25,774 nt of DNA, from assembly GCA_964346645.1 (NCBI GenBank), contig CAYFVU010000049.1, positions 1 to 25,774 of the forward strand, given 5' to 3'. Source of the DNA: CAYFVU01 sp964346645 (lineage in GTDB: Bacteria; Spirochaetota; Spirochaetia; DSM-16054; Sediminispirochaetaceae). Positions 15,545 to 22,171 of the stretch are shown one piece after another. Position numbers and translations under genes: made by a program. The number at the start of each line of letters is the position of its first letter. Within the stretch, counting starts at the first letter, position 1. Below the pieces are notes generated by a model that ran no database searches, was not told where the DNA came from, and was given only the letters and a program-made list of their open reading frames with translations.

Positions 15545-15557
15545 GCCCGGCTCAGCC
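15539..15557. terminator. Compact hairpin shared by two convergent stop codons
   Basis: GGCTGAGC-CCG-GCTCAGCC is a perfect 8-bp GC-rich stem with a 3-nt loop. The TGA of the DHH-CBS gene (15542-15544) lies in one arm and the stop of pyruvate kinase (15554-15552, minus) in the other, with only 7 nt between the genes. A T-rich tract (15565-15576) follows on the plus strand. A bidirectional termination or RNA-stabilising role is inferred. Confidence 0.6.
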
Positions 15558-17114
15558 GAGATCCTCTTTTCTTATGCTGTGCACCTTGAGCATGTTCGTC
15601 ACCCCGTGGACCTCGAAGGGAATGCCCGCGGTGAGGATGATCTTGTCCCCCACCTTCGCAAATCCGGCCTCTACACTCGCTCGTACCATCATGTAGATCA
15701 TCTTATCCGTCGTCTCGAAGGGCTCGACGATAAAAGGCTGCACTCCCCAGACCAGCTGCAACCTCCGGGCGGTCTCCTCGAATGGAGTTGCCACGAGGAG
15801 TGGACAGTGGGGACGGTGTCGCGCGACCGTGCGTGCCGTTCTACCCGACTCGGTAGAGGTGATGATAGCCGCCGCATTGCAGCCGTCGGCGATGTCTACC
15901 GTAACCCTGCTCACCGCCTCCGAGATGCGGGCATCGTCGCTCATCGATTTCAAATCGCCATCCGGTTTCTCTACCAGCGCTTCTTCGGTGCCCATCAGCT
16001 GGTTGTAGGGGAATGAGGGATTCTCCTCCATCTGTTCGGCAATCTTCGCCATAAAGGCGGTCGCCTCGACGGGGTAGGAGCCCACCGAAGTCTCTCCCGA
16101 GAGCATGACCGCGTCGCTGCCGTCGAGAATCGCGTTGGCCACATCGGATGCCTCCGCCCTTGTAGGACGGGGATTGTCTATCATGGACTGGAGCATCTGT
16201 GTTGCGGTGATAACCGGTTTGCCGATCTTGTTGCCTGTGCGGATGATCTTCTTCTGGGCCATGGGAACCTGTTCCGGCGAGATCTCCACGCCGAGGTCTC
16301 CCCGTGCCACCATAACCGCATCGGTAACCCAAATTATCCCCTCCAAATCCTCCAGAGCTTCCGGCTTTTCGATCTTCGCGATGAGCGATGGCAGACTGTG
16401 AGGATTGTCCCCGGGTTTGCGATCCTTCCGGTCTCGGATATGATCGCCGAACTCGATCTGCTCGAGGTACTCCCGCAGCTCCACCAGGTCTTCTTTCGAG
16501 CGGACGAAGGAGAGGGCGAGATAGTCCAGCCCCAGATCCGCAGCGAGCTTCGCATCCTCTTTATCCTTTTCGGTGAGAGCCGAGATGTTCAGATCTACTC
16601 CGGGAAGATTCACTCCCTTGTGGGAGGTGAGAATACCCCCGGTCACCACCCGGCACCTCAGCTTCGCCGTGGAGACCTCGCTCACCTCGAGCTCCATGTT
16701 GCCGTCGTCCAACAGCAGCTGATCGCCGCGGTTAATGCTCTTTATGATCTCCGGGTGCGGAAAGGGAATCTCGATCTGCGCCCCCGAACCGCTCCCGGAG
16801 CCGGCTGCTCCGCTGCTCTCTGCCGTCTCCTCGGAGGTAATGAGCACCTCTTCTCCGGATCTGAGCTCTATCCCTTCTTCCGGGAGAACTCCCACCCGTA
16901 TCTTCGGTCCCTGCAGATCGCCCATGACGGCGAGCTGCTTCTGTTCCTGTCTCGAGACTTCCCGAAGGTCCCGCACCAACCGACGCACCGCATCGGGGCT
17001 GCCGTGGGAGAAGTTTATCCTGGCAACGGTCATTCCCGCATGCAGGAGTCTGCGCATCATCTCGGGCGAGTCGACCGCCGGTCCCATGGTGCACACGATT
17101 TTCGTAAGCGACAT
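15552..17114 (-). CDS. pyk: Pyruvate kinase with two extra inserts
   Basis: 520 residues against about 470-480 for most bacterial enzymes. It converts phosphoenolpyruvate and ADP to pyruvate and ATP. Landmarks: TKIVCTMGPAVDS at the start, RINFSHGS (32-39), GDLQGPKIRVG, KGVNLPGVDLN, active-site IAKIEKPEAL (245-254; the lysine of IEKPE), VMVARGDLGVEI (268-278), ATQMLQSM and NPRPTRAEASDVANAILDG. The extra length is a Gly/Ser run in the B domain (residues 97-113) and a charged loop DHIRDRKDRKPGDNPHSL (224-241). AAGGAG lies 7 nt before the ATG. The gene begins 3 nt after the small exported-protein gene, so the two are in one operon. Allosteric control cannot be judged by eye. Confidence 0.96.
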   Translation of the reverse strand: MSLTKIVCTMGPAVDSPEMMRRLLHAGMTVARINFSHGSPDAVRRLVRDLREVSRQEQKQLAVMGDLQGPKIRVGVLPEEGIELRSGEEVLITSEETAESSGAAGSGSGSGAQIEIPFPHPEIIKSINRGDQLLLDDGNMELEVSEVSTAKLRCRVVTGGILTSHKGVNLPGVDLNISALTEKDKEDAKLAADLGLDYLALSFVRSKEDLVELREYLEQIEFGDHIRDRKDRKPGDNPHSLPSLIAKIEKPEALEDLEGIIWVTDAVMVARGDLGVEISPEQVPMAQKKIIRTGNKIGKPVITATQMLQSMIDNPRPTRAEASDVANAILDGSDAVMLSGETSVGSYPVEATAFMAKIAEQMEENPSFPYNQLMGTEEALVEKPDGDLKSMSDDARISEAVSRVTVDIADGCNAAAIITSTESGRTARTVARHRPHCPLLVATPFEETARRLQLVWGVQPFIVEPFETTDKMIYMMVRASVEAGFAKVGDKIILTAGIPFEVHGVTNMLKVHSIRKEDLG

Positions 17115-17117
17115 ATC

Positions 17118-17714
17118 TCACTCCTTTTTCGATACTCTATCACGGGCGAAAACGATCCGGCAAAAGATGGTGGGCACATATGCAAAACCTTCGGTGATCC
17201 CGCCCAACTTCAGGGTATCGATCGGATCGAGGACAAAGTAGACGCCTGCACCCAGCCCTAACCTCTCCCAGAGCATGTAGGCGGTGGTCAACTCCGGAAG
17301 GACGACGGGCTTGAATGAGACCGCGTTGTACCCGCCGAGAAAGAGGAAGCCTCCGCCCCCCACATTGAGGTTTATGACCAAGCGTCCCGGACGGTACTCC
17401 GCAGACAGCGTAGGATAGATCAGGCTGTCGATGACCGTGCTGAATAGGCGGAAACCAGGACCATAGTGCAGATCTTCGCCGCCGAGATAGTACTGGAATC
17501 TCAGATCGGGCACGATTACCATGCTGTCCAGCAGCTCTCCCGTTCCCTCGCCGTCCTTTCCCAGATTCTGAGGTCCCAGGCCATAGGGAACATGCAACTC
17601 CGCCTCCGCCTGTACCTGCGCCTCGGCCTGTCTGTCCGCGAAACCGAAGAGCAAGACGAAACAGATAAAAACGGGCAGCATCCCGAAGCTCACCCCTCCC
17701 CCCATCGCTTTCAT
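17118..17714 (-). CDS. Small exported, beta-rich envelope protein (hypothetical)
   Basis: 198 residues. A signal peptide is evident: a hydrophobic core MLPVFICFVLLFGFA followed by a likely cleavage after AEA near residue 32. The mature part alternates short polar and aromatic strands (MVIVPDLRFQYYLG, GPGFRLFSTVI, PTLSAEYRPGRLVINLNVGGGGFLFLGGY, LGLGAGVYFVLD), as in small outer-membrane barrels or porin-like envelope proteins. I do not recognise a named family. GGGAGG sits 6 nt before the ATG. It precedes pyruvate kinase by 3 nt and shares its transcript, with a promoter at 17812-17820. The join with a glycolytic gene gives no clear functional hint. Confidence 0.78.
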   Translation of the reverse strand: MKAMGGGVSFGMLPVFICFVLLFGFADRQAEAQVQAEAELHVPYGLGPQNLGKDGEGTGELLDSMVIVPDLRFQYYLGGEDLHYGPGFRLFSTVIDSLIYPTLSAEYRPGRLVINLNVGGGGFLFLGGYNAVSFKPVVLPELTTAYMLWERLGLGAGVYFVLDPIDTLKLGGITEGFAYVPTIFCRIVFARDRVSKKE

Positions 17715-17811
17715 GTCTGACCTCCCTCACTTGCTTTACTTCATGTGCTGCACATCATACACTCGATACTCCCGTACTCCGTACAGCCGCGCCGTATTCA
17801 CATTATAGCAC

Positions 17812-17820
17812 CGGCCCGAT
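17812..17820 (-). promoter_or_regulatory. Extended -10 promoter for the envelope protein-pyk operon
   Basis: TGCTATAAT on the minus strand (hexamer 17817-17812, TG at 17820-17819) is a perfect extended -10. The -35 is weak. The leader before the ATG at 17714 would be about 90 nt and carries a strong GGAGG site, so this unit has a conventional leader. Confidence 0.65.
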
Positions 17821-17953
17821 GAAATTGCCCGTCACCTCCGAACGATGGTAGACAGGTAAAAGAAAAAGCGGTACAAATTAATAGGTGATATCCTGTGGCA
17901 TATTTATGTCCCGCCGGACTTTACGTCCGTAACCGTGTAAGAGGAGAGCGACG

Positions 17954-18868
17954 ATTTCGAGCCACTACCCCTTAAATAGAGCAAAAAAGAGAACCCCCCG
18001 CGATACTGCATCAGGGGATGCACGCGCAACATCTTCGAAAGGTCACACCACTATTCTCGTAGCTGAAGACGACCCGGTCAACTGTATTTACATCAAAAAT
18101 CTCCTCAGAAACCATGGGTACCGGGTAGAACTTGCGAAAGACGGTGAAGAGGTGGTAGAAAAGTGGTATGGTGAGCCCTGTTATGACCTCATCCTCATGG
18201 ACGTGCAGATGCCCGTAGTAGGCGGCATAGAGGCTACGACGAAGATACGGGCCCGTGAAGAAGAGGAGGGCTTAAAGCCGATCCCGATAATCGCGTTAAC
18301 CGCCTACACCAAGGGAACCGAGAAGGACGATATGTTCACGGCGGGGGGCACCAACTACATTACGAAACCCATCGACGTGAGCGAGCTCCTCGAGCTCCTC
18401 GGCCGTACGCTGCAGATAGAGAGGCCGCACGAGAACCCCTCGAATTCGGCCGGAGCGGACTCTGGAGCTTCCGAGGCCGGCTCCGGAGCTTCCGAGGCCG
18501 CGATTGCCTCCCCCGAATCCGAAGAGGAGAGAGACTACATCGAGAGACTGTTAAAAGAGTTCGGAGATACCCGCGATACCCTCGCTGAGATGCTCGATAT
18601 GAGTCTGAAAGAGCTGCCGCAGCGTATAGAGGCGATCGAAGAGGGGATGAGCCCCGAGAGCTCGGCCACCGCAGCGGAGAACTGCCATGCCCTCGCCAAC
18701 GTGGCGAGCATCCTCAAGGCGGAGTTACTCAGAGACGAGGCGATTACCATGGAACGCCTACTGAAAAACAACCACCTCGACTACGCAAAGGCGCAATTCG
18801 AAATAGTAACACGTCTTACCGACTCCCTCATCCGTTCTTTCAGGAACATCTTGGAGGAAGACCTCTAA
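17954..18868 (+). CDS. REC-Hpt protein with ATT start, or 5'-truncated hybrid kinase remnant
   Basis: The frame is open from 17933 to the TAA at 18866-18868, but no ATG, GTG, TTG or CTG occurs before GTG 18152, which lies inside the receiver. From ATT 17954 the product has 304 residues and AGGAG sits 7 nt upstream. A polar leader (1-31) precedes a complete receiver (33-157: VAEDDP, D83 in LILMDVQMPVVGG, T/A in IIALTAY, K138 in ITKPID). An acidic Ser/Gly/Ala linker (157-191) leads to a diverged Hpt domain in which H245 is present (NCHALANVASI) but the usual Lys-Gly after it is replaced. The receiver-linker-Hpt order is that of the C-terminus of hybrid kinases. Either ATT starts translation, or a deletion or indel removed the upstream part. 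The coordinates give the ATT hypothesis. Confidence 0.6.
   Translation: MSSHYPLNRAKKRTPRDTASGDARATSSKGHTTILVAEDDPVNCIYIKNLLRNHGYRVELAKDGEEVVEKWYGEPCYDLILMDVQMPVVGGIEATTKIRAREEEEGLKPIPIIALTAYTKGTEKDDMFTAGGTNYITKPIDVSELLELLGRTLQIERPHENPSNSAGADSGASEAGSGASEAAIASPESEEERDYIERLLKEFGDTRDTLAEMLDMSLKELPQRIEAIEEGMSPESSATAAENCHALANVASILKAELLRDEAITMERLLKNNHLDYAKAQFEIVTRLTDSLIRSFRNILEEDL
18464..18500 (+). repeat. 16-bp direct repeat within the REC-Hpt linker
   Basis: GGAGCTTCCGAGGCCG occurs at 18464-18479 and 18485-18500, a 21-bp period that encodes two copies of SGASEA(G/A). It looks like a recent in-frame duplication that lengthened the linker by seven codons. Confidence 0.8.
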
Positions 18869-18874
18869 ACCGGC

Positions 18875-19022
18875 CGATTGATTGCCGGCAGTTGATTACC
18901 GACAGTTGNNNNNNNNNNNNNNNNNNNNNNNNNNNNNNNNNNNNNNNNNNNNNNNNNNNNNNNNNNNNNNNNNNNNNNNNNNNNNNNNNNNNNNNNNNNN
19001 NNNNNNNNCAGTTGTTTACCGG
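18875..19022 (+). repeat. 14-bp tandem repeat interrupted by the assembly gap
   Basis: Units CGATTGATTGCCGG (18875-18888), CAGTTGATTACCGA (18889-18902) and CAGTTG (18903-18908) run into the Ns, and CAGTTGTTTACCGG (19009-19022) emerges on the other side in matching sequence. The array lies between the convergent REC-Hpt and guaA genes, 6 nt after the former's stop. Copy number in the gap is unknown. Confidence 0.75.
18909..19008. other. Assembly gap of 100 N
   Basis: Exactly 100 Ns, the usual placeholder for unknown length. The same repeat borders both sides, so the gap probably reflects a tandem array that short reads could not span. Any further sequence, including a gene, could be missing here. 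Confidence 0.97.
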
Positions 19023-19030
19023 CTCCCGAG

Positions 19031-20581
19031 CTACTCCCACTCGATCGTGGAGGGGGGCTTGGAGGAGACGTCGTAGACCACCCTGCCGATATCCCGGATG
19101 GAGTTGGTGATGCGCGATGATATCTCTAAGAGGTCTCCCGGAGGAAAGGGATAGACGTCCGCCGTCATGCCGTCGGATGAGTGGACCGCCCTGAGGGCGA
19201 GTACGTAGCCGTAGTGCCTCGAATCTCCGGTAACCCCCACCGAACGGATAGGCAGCAGAACGCTGAAGGCCTGCCAGATCTGGTCGTAGAGGCCCCGCTG
19301 CTCGAGCTCCTCCATGTAGATCGCGTCGGCCTCGCGGAGGATGTCGCACTTCTCCCGCGTTACCTCTCCGAGGATGCGAACCGCGAGACCGGGGCCGGGA
19401 AACGGATGGCGACGTACTACGGCGTCTGAGATGCCGATGCGCCGGCCGATGCGGCGGACCTCGTCCTTGTAGACTCGGTCCAGCGGCTCGACCACCAGTC
19501 CACTGTTCCTCTTCTCCTCCACCAGCGGTGAACGGACGTTGTGGTGCGACTTTATTACCTGCGCCTTCTTCCCTACCCCCTTGCCCGACTCTATGAGGTC
19601 GGTGTAGAGGGTACCCTGCGCGAGCAGCGCATCCCGCACGCCCAGGCGGTCGACCTCCCGCTCCTGCACGGTGATAAAGAGATCGCCTATTATCTCACGC
19701 TTCTTCTCGGGATCCTCGACTCCCGAAAGGGCGCTCAGAAACTCCTCGGAGGCGTCGACGAAGTAGAGGTGGGTAGCCCCGAGCTCCTCGAGGGTATGAA
19801 TGACCTCCTGTGACTCGTTCTTACGCATAAGCCCCGTGTCGATGTGGAGCAGGTAAACATGCTCCGGATCGAGGGCCTTCAGCAGCATGCCGGCGACGAC
19901 GGTGGAATCCACTCCTCCCGAGATGAGAAGGAGGACTTTCTGCCCTCCCACCTGCACTCGAATTCGTTCGGAGGCCTCGTCGATGTAGCGGTCCATAGAC
20001 CACTCCTTCGCGGCGCCGCACACGGACACGGCGAAGTTCTCTAAGATCTGCTCTCCGAACTCACAGTGGCTCACCTCGGGGTGGAACTGCAGCCCCCGGA
20101 AACCGTGACGTTCTGAGCGCACCACCGCGGGCAGCCCGTTCTCCGACTCGGCGATTATCCCCGTCTCCTCGCCGAGCTCCTCTATGCTGTCTCCGTGGCT
20201 CATCCACGAGACGAATCCCTCCGAGACCCCCTCGAAGAGGGGGTCAGGCTCGAGGAGTCCGATACGGGCCCTGCCGAACTCGCGGACCGGAAGAGAGGTC
20301 ACCTTTCCCCCGTAGCGCTGTATGAGTACGTGGAGGCCGTAGCAGATGCCGAGAAGCGGCACGCCGAGGGAGAAGATCGAATCGTCGGGGCGGGGGGCTC
20401 CCTCCTCGTTCACCGAATGGGGCGAACCGGAGAGGATTACTCCCCTCAGCCCTTCGGCGAGCTCGCCGGAGATCGGGCTCTCGGCCGGCAGGATCTCCGT
20501 GTAGACACCAATGTCGCGAATCCGTCTGGCGATCAGCTGTGCCGTTTGCCCTCCGAAGTCGAGTACTACGATCTTGTCCAT
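19031..20581 (-). CDS. guaA: GMP synthase (glutamine-hydrolysing)
   Basis: 516 residues, the normal length. It converts XMP, glutamine and ATP to GMP. The N-terminal class I glutamine amidotransferase starts VVLDFGGQTAQLIARRIRD and has nucleophile C80 in LLGICYGLH, with H167 and E169 in QFHPEVSH. The ATP pyrophosphatase P-loop SGGVDS is at 221-226. The C-terminal dimerisation domain includes HPFPGPGLAVRILGE and ends in KPPSTIEWE, as expected. The ATG at 20581 lies 1 nt after the purB stop, with GGGAGA upstream, so purB and guaA are translationally adjacent and together serve both branches from IMP (guaB is not in view). The stop is 9 nt from the repeat array at the gap. Confidence 0.98.
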   Translation of the reverse strand: MDKIVVLDFGGQTAQLIARRIRDIGVYTEILPAESPISGELAEGLRGVILSGSPHSVNEEGAPRPDDSIFSLGVPLLGICYGLHVLIQRYGGKVTSLPVREFGRARIGLLEPDPLFEGVSEGFVSWMSHGDSIEELGEETGIIAESENGLPAVVRSERHGFRGLQFHPEVSHCEFGEQILENFAVSVCGAAKEWSMDRYIDEASERIRVQVGGQKVLLLISGGVDSTVVAGMLLKALDPEHVYLLHIDTGLMRKNESQEVIHTLEELGATHLYFVDASEEFLSALSGVEDPEKKREIIGDLFITVQEREVDRLGVRDALLAQGTLYTDLIESGKGVGKKAQVIKSHHNVRSPLVEEKRNSGLVVEPLDRVYKDEVRRIGRRIGISDAVVRRHPFPGPGLAVRILGEVTREKCDILREADAIYMEELEQRGLYDQIWQAFSVLLPIRSVGVTGDSRHYGYVLALRAVHSSDGMTADVYPFPPGDLLEISSRITNSIRDIGRVVYDVSSKPPSTIEWE

Positions 20582-20582
20582 A

Positions 20583-22058
20583 CTATCTCTCCCGCGTACC
20601 GCCGTCGGAGTTATCTTCGGCTTCGAAGCGGCTCTTCAACTCTCGGATACGCCCCTCGAACTCTTCGACCAGTGCCATGGTCTTCTCGGCCGTCCAGCCG
20701 CGGTAGGAGGAGGGGTCGGAGAAGAACGCCTCCGCACCCACACCCAGGGTCACGGAGAGCCTGTGCTCGAGCTTCTCCCAGCGCTCAGGGTCGTCCTTCA
20801 GCACATCGCGGAGGTTGCGTCCGCTCTTCTCGGATTCGAGTGTGCAGCTGCGCACCACCTCGTGTGCCTCCTCCACTCCTTCGCCGGCGAGCAGCACGTA
20901 GGCCGCCTCCGCCAGGAGGAAGTCGCCGGTTCTCTTGAGATTGGAATCGAGGGACTCGCGGTCAACGTGCAGAGTGCGTACCACCCGTAGCATGCGGTTG
21001 ACCGCGGCGGTAAAGCCGGCGATGTAGTCGGAGATGAAGCGTGAGCTCGCCGAATTGGTGAGGTCGCGCTGGTGCTCGGATATCTGATCCATGAAGAAGG
21101 TCATTACCCGGGGAGAGAAGGTCTTCCAGAGGCTCTTTACATGCTCGCTGTTCCACGGATTGCGCTTCTGTGGCATCGTCGAGGAGCCGACCTGAGAGGC
21201 ATTGAACATCTCCTGCAGCTCCGAGAGCTCGGTGCGCTGGAGGTTGCGCAGGTCGTCGGCGAGGTTGGCGACGATGCCGAAGGAAGTATTGATTTCGAGC
21301 AGGAGTCGCAGCAGGTACTCCGGCTCGACCACCTGGTTGGAGTAGTCGGCAGGCTCGATGCCGAGCTCGCGGAGAAAACGTCTCTCGAGGGAGACCGGAT
21401 CGGAGACGATGAGGCTCATAGCATTGTAGCCTCCCACGGCGCCCGAGAGCTTTCCCCTCAGATCGCCCGAAAGGAACCACATCTGCTCGACCGACTTCCC
21501 CAACCTGGCCACGTATTCGGCCACGGCAAAACCGAGGGTAATCGGGACCGCATGCTGTCCGTGCGTTCTTCCGACCTGGGGAGTTTCCGCCTCGCGCCCG
21601 GCGATGGCAATGAGCTCCTCGGTCAGAGTAACGCAGAGCGGGATAACCACCTCCCGCAGCGCATCCCGCAGCCTCAGCGAGGTCCCCGTGTCGAGGATGT
21701 CGACGCTCGTGGCGCCGAGGTGGACGTAGGGCCGCGCCTCCTCGGGGAGATTCCGCTCGAATACCCGGACGAGGGCGCGGATCTGATGCTTCGTCTCCTC
21801 CTCCTCCCGATACACATCCTCGGGATCGACCGCCTCCGCCGCGGCCGCCACCTTCCTACCGAGCTCCTCGCTCGCGAGACCCGCCTCGCCGAGGTGGGCC
21901 ATCAACAGCGCCTCCTCTACCCGGACGTTGTAGCGCACCGCCGCCTCCTCGCTCAGATAGAGCTCGAGTCGTTCGAAGAGCTCGGTATTGGCGAGGTAAT
22001 AGCGGTGGTCGAGCGGGGAGAGGTTCTTGTAGATCGATCTCTTGTGTTCTTCCCTCAT
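20583..22058 (-). CDS. purB: Adenylosuccinate lyase
   Basis: 491 residues. It cleaves SAICAR to AICAR and adenylosuccinate to AMP. The fumarase/aspartase signature GSSTMPQKRNPWNSEH is at 291-306, the catalytic histidine region VGRTHGQHAVP at 162-172, and the first His in TKHQIRAL at 89-96. LGATSVDILDTGTSLRLRDAL (114-134) is a conserved helix. Members of the family are 430-490 residues, so this is at the long end. The start has no Shine-Dalgarno motif, but an extended -10 (TGCTACAGT) ends 8 nt before the ATG, which suggests a leaderless first gene. It forms an operon with guaA and is divergent from lnt. Confidence 0.96.
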   Translation of the reverse strand: MREEHKRSIYKNLSPLDHRYYLANTELFERLELYLSEEAAVRYNVRVEEALLMAHLGEAGLASEELGRKVAAAAEAVDPEDVYREEEETKHQIRALVRVFERNLPEEARPYVHLGATSVDILDTGTSLRLRDALREVVIPLCVTLTEELIAIAGREAETPQVGRTHGQHAVPITLGFAVAEYVARLGKSVEQMWFLSGDLRGKLSGAVGGYNAMSLIVSDPVSLERRFLRELGIEPADYSNQVVEPEYLLRLLLEINTSFGIVANLADDLRNLQRTELSELQEMFNASQVGSSTMPQKRNPWNSEHVKSLWKTFSPRVMTFFMDQISEHQRDLTNSASSRFISDYIAGFTAAVNRMLRVVRTLHVDRESLDSNLKRTGDFLLAEAAYVLLAGEGVEEAHEVVRSCTLESEKSGRNLRDVLKDDPERWEKLEHRLSVTLGVGAEAFFSDPSSYRGWTAEKTMALVEEFEGRIRELKSRFEAEDNSDGGTRER

Positions 22059-22066
22059 ATGCGGCT

Positions 22067-22095
22067 ACTGTAGCAATTTCGCCGCTTTTGGGAAA
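22067..22095 (-). promoter_or_regulatory. Extended -10 promoter directly before purB
   Basis: On the minus strand TGCTACAGT (TG 22075-22074, hexamer 22072-22067) is followed by 8 nt and the ATG at 22058. The -35 (TTTCCC, 22095-22090, 17-nt spacer) is weak. No Shine-Dalgarno sequence lies before the start. Confidence 0.5.
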
Positions 22096-22135
22096 TAGGC
22101 CGAAGCCCCCTGACGGCAGCTCGGCCGGCTACTTG

Positions 22136-22165
22136 TTGCCAAACCGTAGAAAAGACGTATATGGT
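22136..22165 (+). promoter_or_regulatory. Promoter directly before lnt
   Basis: TTGCCA (22136-22141), 18-nt spacer, TATGGT (22160-22165), then 6 nt (ACACAC) to ATG 22172. An overlapping TATATG (22158-22163) gives a 16-nt spacer. There is no Shine-Dalgarno site. The TTGCCA -35 is the same as that of the PAS-GAF kinase. Confidence 0.58.
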
Positions 22166-22171
22166 ACACAC

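Noticed and set aside
17880..17953. Possible riboswitch or hairpin (CGGAC-TTTAC-GTCCG at 17915-17929) before the REC-Hpt gene
   Set aside because: Only 5 bp of stem and no conserved cyclic-di-GMP or other riboswitch core was seen; it is kept only as a weak hairpin.
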